Source of the DNA: Trifolium pratense
Taxonomy: Eukaryota > Streptophyta > Magnoliopsida > Fabales > Fabaceae
Direction: 5' to 3'
DNA length: 64,000 bases
Assembly (NCBI RefSeq): GCF_020283565.1
Contig: NC_060059.1
Location: forward strand, 5,153,501-5,217,500
The notes beneath the pieces are model-generated. The model saw only the letters and a program-made list of their open reading frames with translations, was not told where the DNA came from and searched no databases. Shown here one piece after another: positions 46,948 to 56,112 of the stretch (its first letter is position 1; each line of letters opens with the position of its first letter). The position numbers and the translations under genes were made by a program.

Positions 46948-48006
46948 TTACTTGTACAAATAGGCAGCAATTCCCAAAATTATAATCAACAAAACAATAT
47001 CAATACAGAAGTTTCGACTGGATCGTAGCTGGATGAAAACAAAAGATCAAATAAGATTTAACAAGAAATCTATCACTGATGCAACCATAAATTGATGGAA
47101 ATATAAGACTGGATGAGCTAATAACCTGGGTAACTGTGTCTTTAAGTTTAACGTTGGTATATTTAAGGTCAGAGGATGCCTTGTCCACCTGTAAAGACGA
47201 AAAATAATAACACCATGTTAACTTCAGCTTCTAATTTCCAGAGTTTTGAGAACATCAATTTCCAAATTTCCAGAGTCTTCAATTTACAGGAAGAAATTGA
47301 TGAATCTCACCTTTGTGTCAATCTCATCCATCAGTGGAACTTGCTTATCAAATTCCTGCATTTTGCACATATGTAGAAATATATAAATAAAATATAGTAT
47401 ATAACAAACTTAAACATTAAAAAAAAATATCACACACAAAGGATGAATGATAAACAATAAGGAAATATCTGACCTCATTCATATCATGTGCCATGTTTTT
47501 CAAAGTATCCAATCCTTCTGCAATCACATCCAAACCTTGATCCTAAAAGGTCCATGTAATTAGATTCAAAACCATGTCCAAGTTAACAACTCTACATATA
47601 ATATCATGCAAAAGTTAACAGCTCTCTGTTACAACTTCAAAAAGAAACTTGCCTGTTTTATTTTAGGCATTTCATACTCCTCCCTAAACTGACTTGATTC
47701 TTTGGTTTGTTCAAAGTATCCATCTTCAAATCGGCCATCTGTGTTGAAATAATACACAGAAATGAATAGAACCAATTAATTAAAAAACATCTTCAAGAAC
47801 TTGTATACCTGCATAGCTATTAAACTTGGACATTTATTTCAATTACCTGAATCAAATTTAATTTCAGGACGTGAGGCAGAAGCTCCACAACCTCCAGTTT
47901 GTTTGGGTGCAGCAGGGGTCCCATCCGGGATAGCTTGGATCCTCTCTGGCAATGAAAGAACCAAATCATTACGGGCAGCAAATTCTTGCGACGAAAGCCC
48001 CTTTAC
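46948..48006 (-). CDS. SYP7-type syntaxin (SYP71-like), N-terminal half missing
   Basis: Six consecutive in-phase exons (minus): 47847-48006, 47653-47738, 47474-47542, 47311-47355, 47126-47188, 46948-47028. They encode about 167 residues from VKGLSSQEFAARNDLVLSL through the SNARE motif (LDVIAEGLDTLKNMAHDMNE, DKQVPLMDEIDTKVDKASSD, LKYTNVKLKDTVTQ) to the tail anchor (FCIDIVLLIIILGIAAYLYK). This matches the C-terminal part of plant Qc-SNAREs of the SYP7 group, which act in ER and plasma-membrane fusion. SYP71 proteins have about 100 more N-terminal residues; I could not find those exons in the next 700 bases. The second intron uses a GC donor (CAG|GCAAGT). Either a truncated copy, or a gene with distant or replaced 5' exons. 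Confidence 0.75.
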
Positions 48007-49111
48007 CTGTGAACACAAAGTACCAATTTAACAAATTAATGATTATGTCATTAACTTTGAACACACTTGTATGCTATTAATGTTACCAACTGTGCAAGGA
48101 CACAATCAATCGACCTATCTGAGATAATAACACAGGCGGCGCCAAATATTTTATGACAACAGTAATTGGATGAAATCATAGTGGAATTGTGCTGAAAATT
48201 ATAGTAATCTGTCAAAGTCACAGTAAATTAAATTCAAACATACATACACTACTGCAAATGTGATATGCGAATATAATGAATTCATCATTCATTCCAACCA
48301 AAATATCAGAAAGAAAAAGACACTCCAACACTAACAAAATCAACAACAACACTATCAAAATTCTCACCTGCACTAGTCCCAGCTTCAGCTGAATAATCAG
48401 ATAGGAGATGTGTATCGTTTCTGATTTTTGTCAATGAAAAAAATTGGGGGTTTTGGCTTCTGCGTATTGGAGAATATTGGAACTGAGAAAGAAGGGGTGA
48501 TTGTGAAGAGAAAAACGATGGTGATGGTAAATGTCGTCGTCGATGACCGGGAAGACGATGATATCTTCTTCGATTAGGATTCGTGAAGAACGGGAAGGAT
48601 TTGGGTTTGGGAAATTCGCGTGGGCGCGTGACGATGTATTGGTGTAATTGATTGAACTGAGATGAGATCTAGTAGATGCATTTTTGGGATCCATTGAAGA
48701 ACAAGAACCCTAATTGCAGAAGAAGAATCCTAATTGCATATTATTGAAGAGATTTTCGTTTTTCTTTCAAAGATAAATAGATTTAATTTTTTTTTTTACA
48801 AAAGATTTAGTTTTATTTAAAAATATGAGATACTATTAATTATTAATTGAAAGTGGGGAGATTATGCAAATAACAAAAATTATAAGCTTAAATATGGAAA
48901 ACAAAACTTAATGCATAAAATAGTTAATAAGTCCACATGGTTAATTTTAAGTGGTTCCACATCAGCAGAAGGCAACTAGCACACCTACATGGGAAGGCAA
49001 CCTAGCACTCACCTAAATATTATTTATGAACCAATCACAATCATCCACCTAAGTTGTGTATCGGTACATATCCACATAATATGTGTACCGGAGTATTCCT
49101 CCATAGTTAAC
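48007..49111. other. Upstream of the truncated syntaxin, possible substitute 5' exon
   Basis: A minus-strand frame at 48431-48694 (MDPKNASTRSHLSSINY..., 87 codons, ends PNFFH) lies upstream, and a good donor (AGTGCAG|GTGAGA at 48367) follows it, so a transcript could start here. The 87-codon product is unrecognised and its stop precedes the donor. 48960-49105 is a dispersed repeat shared in reverse with 41148-41345. Confidence 0.35.
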
Positions 49112-49606
49112 TAATGACATAGTCAAGACAAGATGATAGACTCACTAATTCATTCATGCAATTTGATTGTACTGAAGCTCTTGCACATAACAAGCCCAAT
49201 ATAACCAAAACAGAACTCATTCATTTTTACTTGTGCCATTGGAATTTTTTTGTGAATATTGTTGACCCTAGTTGGTTATGTGGATGACCAACACTTGTAC
49301 AGCATGAGGTTAAGAAAAAGACAAATTTTCCTAAGCTTGATCCATATATTGCGTCTTTGGAAATGAATGTAATAGTGTGATAGAAGAAATTGTTGGGATG
49401 GGAAAAATATGATGTCACATTTAGAGAAAAACGGTGTAAAGCTTGAGTTGGATCATGGTTATTGCGATAAACATGTGTTGGTAGTACTATTAGTAGGATG
49501 GATATGGAGCATTGTGAAAAAATTGTAACACGAAATAATGTTACCTTGTGACTTTAAAAATTGATTTACGGGGAGTGTGTGTCTGAAGAATGTGTTCAGG
49601 GTCTTT
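49112..49606 (-). pseudogene. Displaced copy of the LTP gene 5' end and upstream DNA
   Basis: 49112-49255 matches 26365-26510 (the first roughly 40 codons and leader of the first LTP gene; the ATG region and signal peptide are recognisable with changes). 49261-49606 matches 26931-27276. The roughly 420 bp of promoter between these blocks in the parent, including the TATA box, is absent, and the rest of the LTP coding region is missing. It is not expected to be expressed. Confidence 0.85.
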
Positions 49607-50678
49607 TTTAGGACATTGAGTCGTGAGAGAGACTATTATACTTAAAAGGTTACAACTAGGAAAAAAAACGAGACAAAGGAAAAGGAGATTAGAAGAGTTT
49701 TTTTTTTTTTTTTAACAAAAAGGAGATTAGAAGATAAATAATGAATATTGGTACTCCCTGCATCACATATTATGTGTCACACATCTGAAATTGGTGATCG
49801 TTGGTGTTATTATTTTTATGAGATTTGAGTAATTTTTTTTTCACAGTACGGTAGGATTTTCAACTCACTCATTAAAGTTGATCTACTCTATCTCATTTTA
49901 GATTTGATTATAGAGTACTTTTTAGTATTTTCTAAGTTTTCTCATGCATTATGCTAAATTACCAAAATATTCATATCTATTATTTAAATAGTGAACACAA
50001 TCCGTTAGATATATAGTGGGTGGAAAAAAATTATTTAAATTTTGCAAGGTTTTAGGAATTTTATTCCCTAAAAATTCCCTGAAATTTTTTGAACTTTTTG
50101 ACATCCACTATGCGGACACCTCTGATACATATAATACAAGAAAAGAACAAGATTTACATTGCAACTCCACCGGTGCAGGCATCCGCTAATTTTGTACAAA
50201 TATTTAATAACTAAGCTTTGACCGGTTTAGTTCGCTACTTAAGTAGCGGGTGTATGCACCAGTGAAGTTCGTTACTTAAGTAGCGAACCTAGACGGTGGT
50301 CAATTTTATTGGTCTACTTATGCAATGCAAATTCTATTTTTTTTCTTTGTTTATATGTATGACAGACGTCTGCTACTTATGTAACAGGTAAAAAAAAAAT
50401 TGTAATTTTTCCGGGATTTTTTTGGGGTGTGAAGTTCTAAAACCTTGTGAAATTTAAATATTTTTTCCCATCTACTACATATCTAGTGTAGTGGACTGTG
50501 TTGGTGGCCTTAGTAGCGGAATATTTTGATAATTTAGCAAAACGTATGAAAATACTTATGAGTTATAAAAGAAATTCTCATAACACATTTTTCTGCAAGT
50601 ATATTACTAACTGGACAAAAAGCCTGCTTGGGCTTGGCCCAATTTTGTTTGAATATCCTCAAATGATTGTTACTTCTA
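49607..50678. other. Intergenic with palindrome repeats
   Basis: CGCTACTTAAGTAGCG (50233-50248) and CGTTACTTAAGTAGCG (50270-50285) are copies of the palindrome also found at 30.4 and 60.4 kb. A further degenerate copy is near 50369-50387. No gene supported. Confidence 0.5.
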
Positions 50679-51069
50679 GCCCCCGGCAGTCATGGTCACC
50701 CCCTGAAAATCTCATTTTACCTCTCTCGCTACTTAGAAAAGATCGCTTTCTAGAATGCAAACTACAACTGAGTTTGCTTCCTAGAATGCAAATTGCAGCT
50801 CAGTTCGCTTCCTAGAATGCAAACTGCAGATGAATTCGCTTTCTAGATAGCAAACTGCAGTCAGTTCGCTTTCTAGAATGCGAACTGCAGCTGAGTTTGC
50901 TTTCTAGAATGCGAACTCCTTTTTTCATGATTTTTTCATTCTAGGGGGTGGATTTGAGCTACAAATATTGATACTCGCTACTTAGAGTGCGAAAAAATGC
51001 TCGCATCCTAGAAAGCGAGAGGATTAGTTTGGTAATTTCAGGGGGTGACCGAGTATATTCAGGGGTGCG
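50679..51069. mobile_element. Inverted-end element carrying 31 bp palindromic tandem repeats
   Basis: GGTCACCCCCTGAAA at 50694-50708 and its exact complement TTTCAGGGGGTGACC at 51036-51050 are inverted ends, with weaker complementarity outward to about 50681 and 51069. Between them five to six copies of a 31 bp unit (core GCTTTCTAGAATGC with AACTGCAGCTGAG) run from 50735 to 50911. The core TTCGCTTTCTAGAATGCGAA is nearly its own complement. No protein is encoded. Confidence 0.65.
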
Positions 51070-51180
51070 AAAAGTTGGAATCTCCTCAAATATTCTGGTG
51101 GGCTGCTTTACTCAAGCACTCATATAGCTGGTTGACAAGCATCCTCTAAGGAGTGATTAATATGTTTTTTCGACCAAAAA

Positions 51181-51310
51181 AATGTCCGTAGCTCAGTTGA
51201 TAGAAACATACATTACAATGTATTTGTAGGGACTAGGTTCAAACATAGACATCCAATTTATTCATCTTGAGGATAAATTTTCTAACGACTTAACTACTTG
51301 ATAAAAAAAA
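51181..51310 (+). mobile_element. SINE-like, family of 4158-4310
   Basis: A box GTAGCTCAGTTGATAG, B box ACTAGGTTCAAAC, then TTATTCATCTTGAGGATAAA and an A tail at about 51302-51310. Confidence 0.6.
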
Positions 51311-51535
51311 ATTATTTTAGGCGGCCGTTTATATATGTTAGGGCTGCCTTGCCATAGACTACTAACCAACTCACCCAAAAAAAAGTGCATCCATCCATAT
51401 GAAAACAAAAACAAATGCATAGACTGATAATAGCCCCAATTACTGCAAGATCCTGAAAAAAAATAAAAATAGTAGTACTAAATTACGGTAGTAAATTAGA
51501 AGAATGTGTTGGATTATGTGAGATATGTTACAGTA
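51311..51535. other. Intergenic, nothing recognised
   Basis: Short spacer between a SINE and a Stowaway MITE. Confidence 0.4.
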
Positions 51536-51682
51536 ATTCCTTCGGTCCTATATATAAGAAACATTTCATTTTTTAGATTTATTGTAGAATAAATATATTT
51601 AGACTATATTATTGTCTGGATACATTAATTTTACAATAAATCTAAAAAGTCATATTTTTCTTATATATAGGACCGGAGGGAG
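51536..51682. mobile_element. Stowaway MITE, 147 bp
   Basis: Ends ATTCCTTCGGTCCTATATAT and ATATATAGGACCGGAGGGAG; the arms TTAGATTTATTGTAGAAT and TTTTACAATAAATCTAA fold. TA flanks on both sides. Confidence 0.8.
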
Positions 51683-51956
51683 TATTTGTATGGTAAAAAA
51701 TAAAAGACCAATAAAAAACAAAATCAAAGAAAGAGAATTAGGAATCATAGATGGTGTAAATTGAAACATTAATCAGTTATCCACATGAGCAGTTGAACTA
51801 ATAAATAATCATTTGACTTGACCATTGTTTAGGTATGCGAATATATAATGATCAAGTACCCAACATAACAACATTGTGTGACATTAAATCAAAGTAGGTA
51901 ATCTTGGACGCAACTTAGTGGATATTTTTTTTTTTTTTTTAAATTATTTATTAAAG

Positions 51957-52116
51957 AATGCTCTTGCTAACGAGCGCATTCGGGACACTTTTTAAGGATT
52001 ACAGTTTAAATATTTTAATTTTTATTGCATTGACTTTACGCATTTTCATAAAATTTTCATAAAAACTTTTTATTTAAAGTCCTTAGAGAGTACCACGGGA
52101 CACTCATTAGCATTTT
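51957..52116. mobile_element. MITE with 9 bp target duplication (Mutator type)
   Basis: Flanked by TTATTAAAG at 51948-51956 and 52117-52125. The ends (GCTAACGAGCGCATTCGGGACAC and, in reverse, GCTAATGAGTGTCCCGTGGT) are imperfect inverted repeats. A 9 bp duplication is typical of Mutator-like transposition. Confidence 0.7.
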
Positions 52117-52125
52117 TTATTAAAG

Positions 52126-53025
52126 AAATAAAAGTTTTAATTGAAAAAAAAATGGTGAATTTAACTTTATGGAAGTTTAAAATTTGTCATTTTCATATAT
52201 CATTTCTATATTTTATATGTTTGACTAATGCCTAAATCAAAGTAGGTCATCTTGAACGCAACTTGGTGGATTTTTAAAATAAAAAATAAGTTAAAAGTGT
52301 CCTTAGGACACTCATTAAGAAAACAAATATAGAAGTTTTAACTTAAAAAATAGTAAATTTAACTTTTTAAAGTTTAAAAATTATCATTTTTAATACAAAA
52401 TTTTCATATTTTGTATGTTTAACTAATGTTTTGAGACACTTGTTAGCAAAAACAGAGGTAGAAATTAAGCTTACGGGGACCGAGCTTAAAAATATATTTT
52501 AATAAACAAAAAATTAAATTTTAAAATGCACAATATTTACAAAAAATTATAAGAATACTTGAAAGTTAATATTATGAACCTATTTTTCTAACTCAAACTT
52601 TTTCCACCTCTATTTTTACATTTCTTGTAATTTTGATATAAACTCATGCATTTCACTATAAAAATTATGACTTTTAGCATAAAAAAAGGTGAATTCTAGT
52701 CTCAAAAAAGATATTTTATCATTAAGTTCAATATTGGTACAATAAATCACTTTTTTTTTTTGGTAAAAAAAAATACAATTTTTAGGTTAAAAAATATACT
52801 AAGACCAAATTTACAGCAAATATAAAAATAGAGCCCAAAAATTTTAATTAAAAAAGAAAACCACTTTTGTAAGTTTTATAAAATAAGGAAAAGGATAAAA
52901 AATGAAATTAAAACAATAATAAAAGCATATTAGCATAACTTGTTTTAAAAAAAAAGACCGTGACTTGAATGATCCCTTCTAACTCCATGCCTGCTTGTTA
53001 GCATCACCTCAATATAAAAAATAAA
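52126..53025. other. AT-rich intergenic
   Basis: 52230-52310 carries a degenerate echo of the neighbouring MITE (GTCCTTAGGACACTCATTAAG). 52430-52560 resembles 31320-31450 (CACTTGTTAGCAAA, GGGGACCGAGCTTAAAAATA), another dispersed repeat. No gene. Confidence 0.4.
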
Positions 53026-53203
53026 GGGTCATGTTAACTTATGCCCTAAGGGCACATGTTAAGCTATCTAAAAATAGAAATATAGCATTTAATGATACAA
53101 AACATTTAATGTTTAGATAATTGAATACACCACAAGTTCAATAAATTTTTTCCACATTTATCTTCTTAACATGTGTCCTTAAGGGCACAAGTTAACATTC
53201 TCC
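53026..53203. mobile_element. MITE, 178 bp, 9 bp target duplication
   Basis: AAAAATAAA flanks it at 53017-53025 and 53204-53212. Terminal inverted repeats of about 38 bp: GGGTCATGTTAACTTATGCC against the complement of GGCACAAGTTAACATTCTCC. A broken copy interrupted by a SINE lies at 59303-59598. Confidence 0.85.
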
Positions 53204-53414
53204 AAAAATAAAAATGCACCAAAAATAATATAAAAAATAAAAATGCTATGCCACGACATGCGAATCTTACCTACTTAAATCGGTTAAACTCTTTCATTTT
53301 ACATTTGATTATATACGGACTATGGTTAGTTGAGCTTCTTAACCAACCATGACACATAATAATAATCTTCAACTTTTCCCATTTCACTTCTCTTCTTCAT
53401 TCATGACTTCTATC

Positions 53415-53420
53415 TATAAA
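53415..53420 (+). promoter_or_regulatory. TATA box of the second LTP gene
   Basis: CTATAAATT about 120 bases before the ATG at 53541, in a pyrimidine-rich leader context. Confidence 0.65.
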
Positions 53421-53540
53421 TTCCCTTATCCACCTCCTTCTCTAACCCAACCTTAACACTTTCCAAATCCAATTTTCTAATATTCATCTTAAAATTAACA
53501 CACCACAACTTCTCTTAATTCTACAAATTCATAGTACACA

Positions 53541-54907
53541 ATGGCAAGTTCTATGGCTTTATGTCGTCTAGCTATAATATTGGTCATTAATATTGTTATG
53601 GCTGGACCATCCTATGCACAAATAAGCACTCCATGTAACCCTTCAACAATAACCACTCTCTTTACACCTTGTATGAGTTTCCTTACAAGTAGTAGTGCTA
53701 ATGGCACCTCACCTACTACTCAATGCTGCACTGCTCTTAAATCCCTTACTAGTAGTGGCATGGACTGTTTGTGTCTCCTTGTTACTGCTAGTGTTCCGTT
53801 CCAGATTCCGATTAACAGAACCTTGGCCATCTCTCTTCCTCGTGCCTGTAATATGCCCGGTGTTTCAGTCCAATGCAAAGGTAAAAAAAGAAAAAAAATT
53901 CTTCAATCTTTTTCTTTTGTTTGTGTAGTAAATTTGGTTATTATATATTGTCACTAATAAACCTAATGTGTTGCCTTTTTCTTATATTGCAGCCTCAGCT
54001 TCACCACTTCCTGCTCCTGGTAATGCCAATTTCCCATTTCAATAATTTTTGCATAATTGTTTTTTTATATAAACCCTTCAAAAACTAATAAAAATGATCT
54101 CTAACACTCTTTGCAACATGTGAAATTCATGCATCTACCTACTTTGAAAACGAGTCTTTCTAAAAAAATTTGAAGCTAGCATGATCCAATAGTACCAAGG
54201 AGAGTGTTAGAGTCGGATACAAATTCCCCGCAGTTACTGTGTTAACGCAGTAACTGTTGTCGACCGTTCAATCTAAAATGAATGGTTGAATTTTTTTTTG
54301 AAGACAAATGAATGATTGAGATTAAAACTGTGTGAAATTGGTCAAATTTATACTTGATAAATTTGATTCATTAGATCGTTTTTCAACGGCCGAGATTGCC
54401 TACATCACGGTCCGTTGGAGACATTGTTGGTTTCATTCCTCTAAACTAGTATTTTCCATTTTAACTATTGTTTATAATGAATTTAATGTATATTCACAGG
54501 ACCAGTGGCTCTAGGACCATCTTCTTCACCTGTATCAGCTCCATCTACTCCTTCAGGATTTACTCCAACACCTAGTCCTAAAGGTTATAAAACTTCAATC
54601 AATTACTATATATGCATATACCAATTTAATTAAATTTTCATAGAGCTAAAAGCTTCCTAGTATAGTACTAGTACTAACACTTAACTCTCACATTTTTCTT
54701 TGAGCAGAATCTTCTGATCTTCCTTCACCAACTTCATCTCCTCTGGCACCACAACAAGACACAAATGTTCCCCTGTTGACTCCACCATCTACAGTGGGAA
54801 GCGGCCGCTCTTCTCTGACTCCATCATCGGCTGTGTCATCTTACAATGTCTCACCTTCTTCTGTTCTGTTGATTGCACTGGGATTTGTTGTTCTCAAATT
54901 CTACTAG
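53541..54907 (+). CDS. GPI-anchored lipid-transfer protein (LTPG-like), four exons
   Basis: Predicted 216-residue protein from exons 53541-53880, 53993-54019, 54500-54583 and 54708-54907, all phase 1 and GT-AG. Residues 1-26 are a signal peptide ending SYA. The eight-cysteine LTP core follows (STPC, FTPC, QCC, DCLC, RAC, VQC; Cys32 to about Cys112). Exons 2-4 add a Pro/Ser/Thr-rich arabinogalactan-like region (SPLPAPG, SPTSSPLAPQQ) and a hydrophobic tail (SSVLLIALGFVVLKFY) expected to direct GPI attachment. Exon-per-module structure is common in this family. It should act at the cell surface in lipid transfer; the ligand is unknown. AATAAA at 55034-55039 is a likely poly(A) signal. It converges on the convicilin gene. 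Confidence 0.9.
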
Positions 54908-55033
54908 ATTCTGTGTTAGGCATATATCCTATGCAGGAGTACCTATAGTTTGTTACTATATATTTTTTGTAGTGTGCATTGATTGAAATTGCATTTATGG
55001 ATTATTTGATATTTGATATATGTAAAAGAATGG

Positions 55034-55039
55034 AATAAA
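55034..55039 (+). terminator. Poly(A) signal of the second LTP gene
   Basis: AATAAA about 127 bases after the stop codon, the best match in the 3' flank. Confidence 0.5.
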
Positions 55040-55347
55040 GTTTTTGTTACTATTTTATTCTGTTATGAATTTTATTAAGATAAATAAATTAGTAAGACAA
55101 ATAGAAATAGAGTCTCTAATTGGATTTTGAGCTTATCAAATGATAGAGGAAATGTGAGATTGTTTGAAGAGTTAGAGAGCAAAATGATTCAAAAACTTTT
55201 ATTCATAATTTCTTTATTCATAGCAGAAGGTGGAAGCTCTAAGTTATAGTTACACAAGAGCCTGCATGTTTATTCTTCACTCACTGTGAGCTAGCTAGCT
55301 CTTACATCATACATGCATATTATTAGACATAGTTGATCAGTGATCAC

Positions 55348-56064
55348 TTAGTAGAAAGCGCCCAAAATTGAAGACAGTATTTGACCCCTTCTTTGTTGAG
55401 GTCGAGCATTTGCAAAGTAAGATTGTTTCTGATTCCTTATTAGCCTATCGACCTCTTGAGCAGATCCGGGGAACGTGAGCTCTTTTACTGGTTTTTGTAT
55501 CTGGTTGATCACATTGTCTTCCTCACCTTCAAATTTGCAATCATTGAACAAAATGTATCTTAGATGTTAGCTCTTTCCATTTAATTAAACTGAATCAGTT
55601 ATATTAATGTTCATATGTCATAAGCAAAATTATACATATAAAGTAATTTCAATTCAAGTTTGTTCTATAGTATACCTGCTAGGAAATTTCTCTGGTTGTT
55701 CTCAGCATTGATGCCAAACCCGAGTAAAGAGAGATCTGATGAAGCACTTACAGCGACCGGATGACCTGCTGGAATGACAACAACATCTCCTGGAGACAAC
55801 CTAGCATTGTACCTCTGCACTTGTCTGCCTTCCTCATCTTGTTCTTGTTGCTCATCCTCCTCTTGCTCCTGTTGCTCATTGTTTGGACCGACAAGTTCAA
55901 GGTTTCCTTTTCCTTCATTAACCAATAGTACTACTACGGCCCGTGAATTGTAGTGTGGTAGCAGCAAAGCTCCCTAAAATTTTAACACAAATTTATTAAC
56001 ATATTTAGATAATCCAATTATGAAGTGTGTGATTGAATATTACTTGATGTACAGTTAATTAGTA

Positions 56065-56112
<48 letters not shown>

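Noticed and set aside
48431..48694. 87-codon minus-strand gene of its own
   Set aside because: No recognisable domain. Kept only as a possible substitute 5' exon for the truncated syntaxin, because its stop precedes the nearby donor.
50498..50815. 105-codon plus-strand frame
   Set aside because: It runs into the 31 bp tandem repeats and has low-complexity composition, with no recognisable domain.
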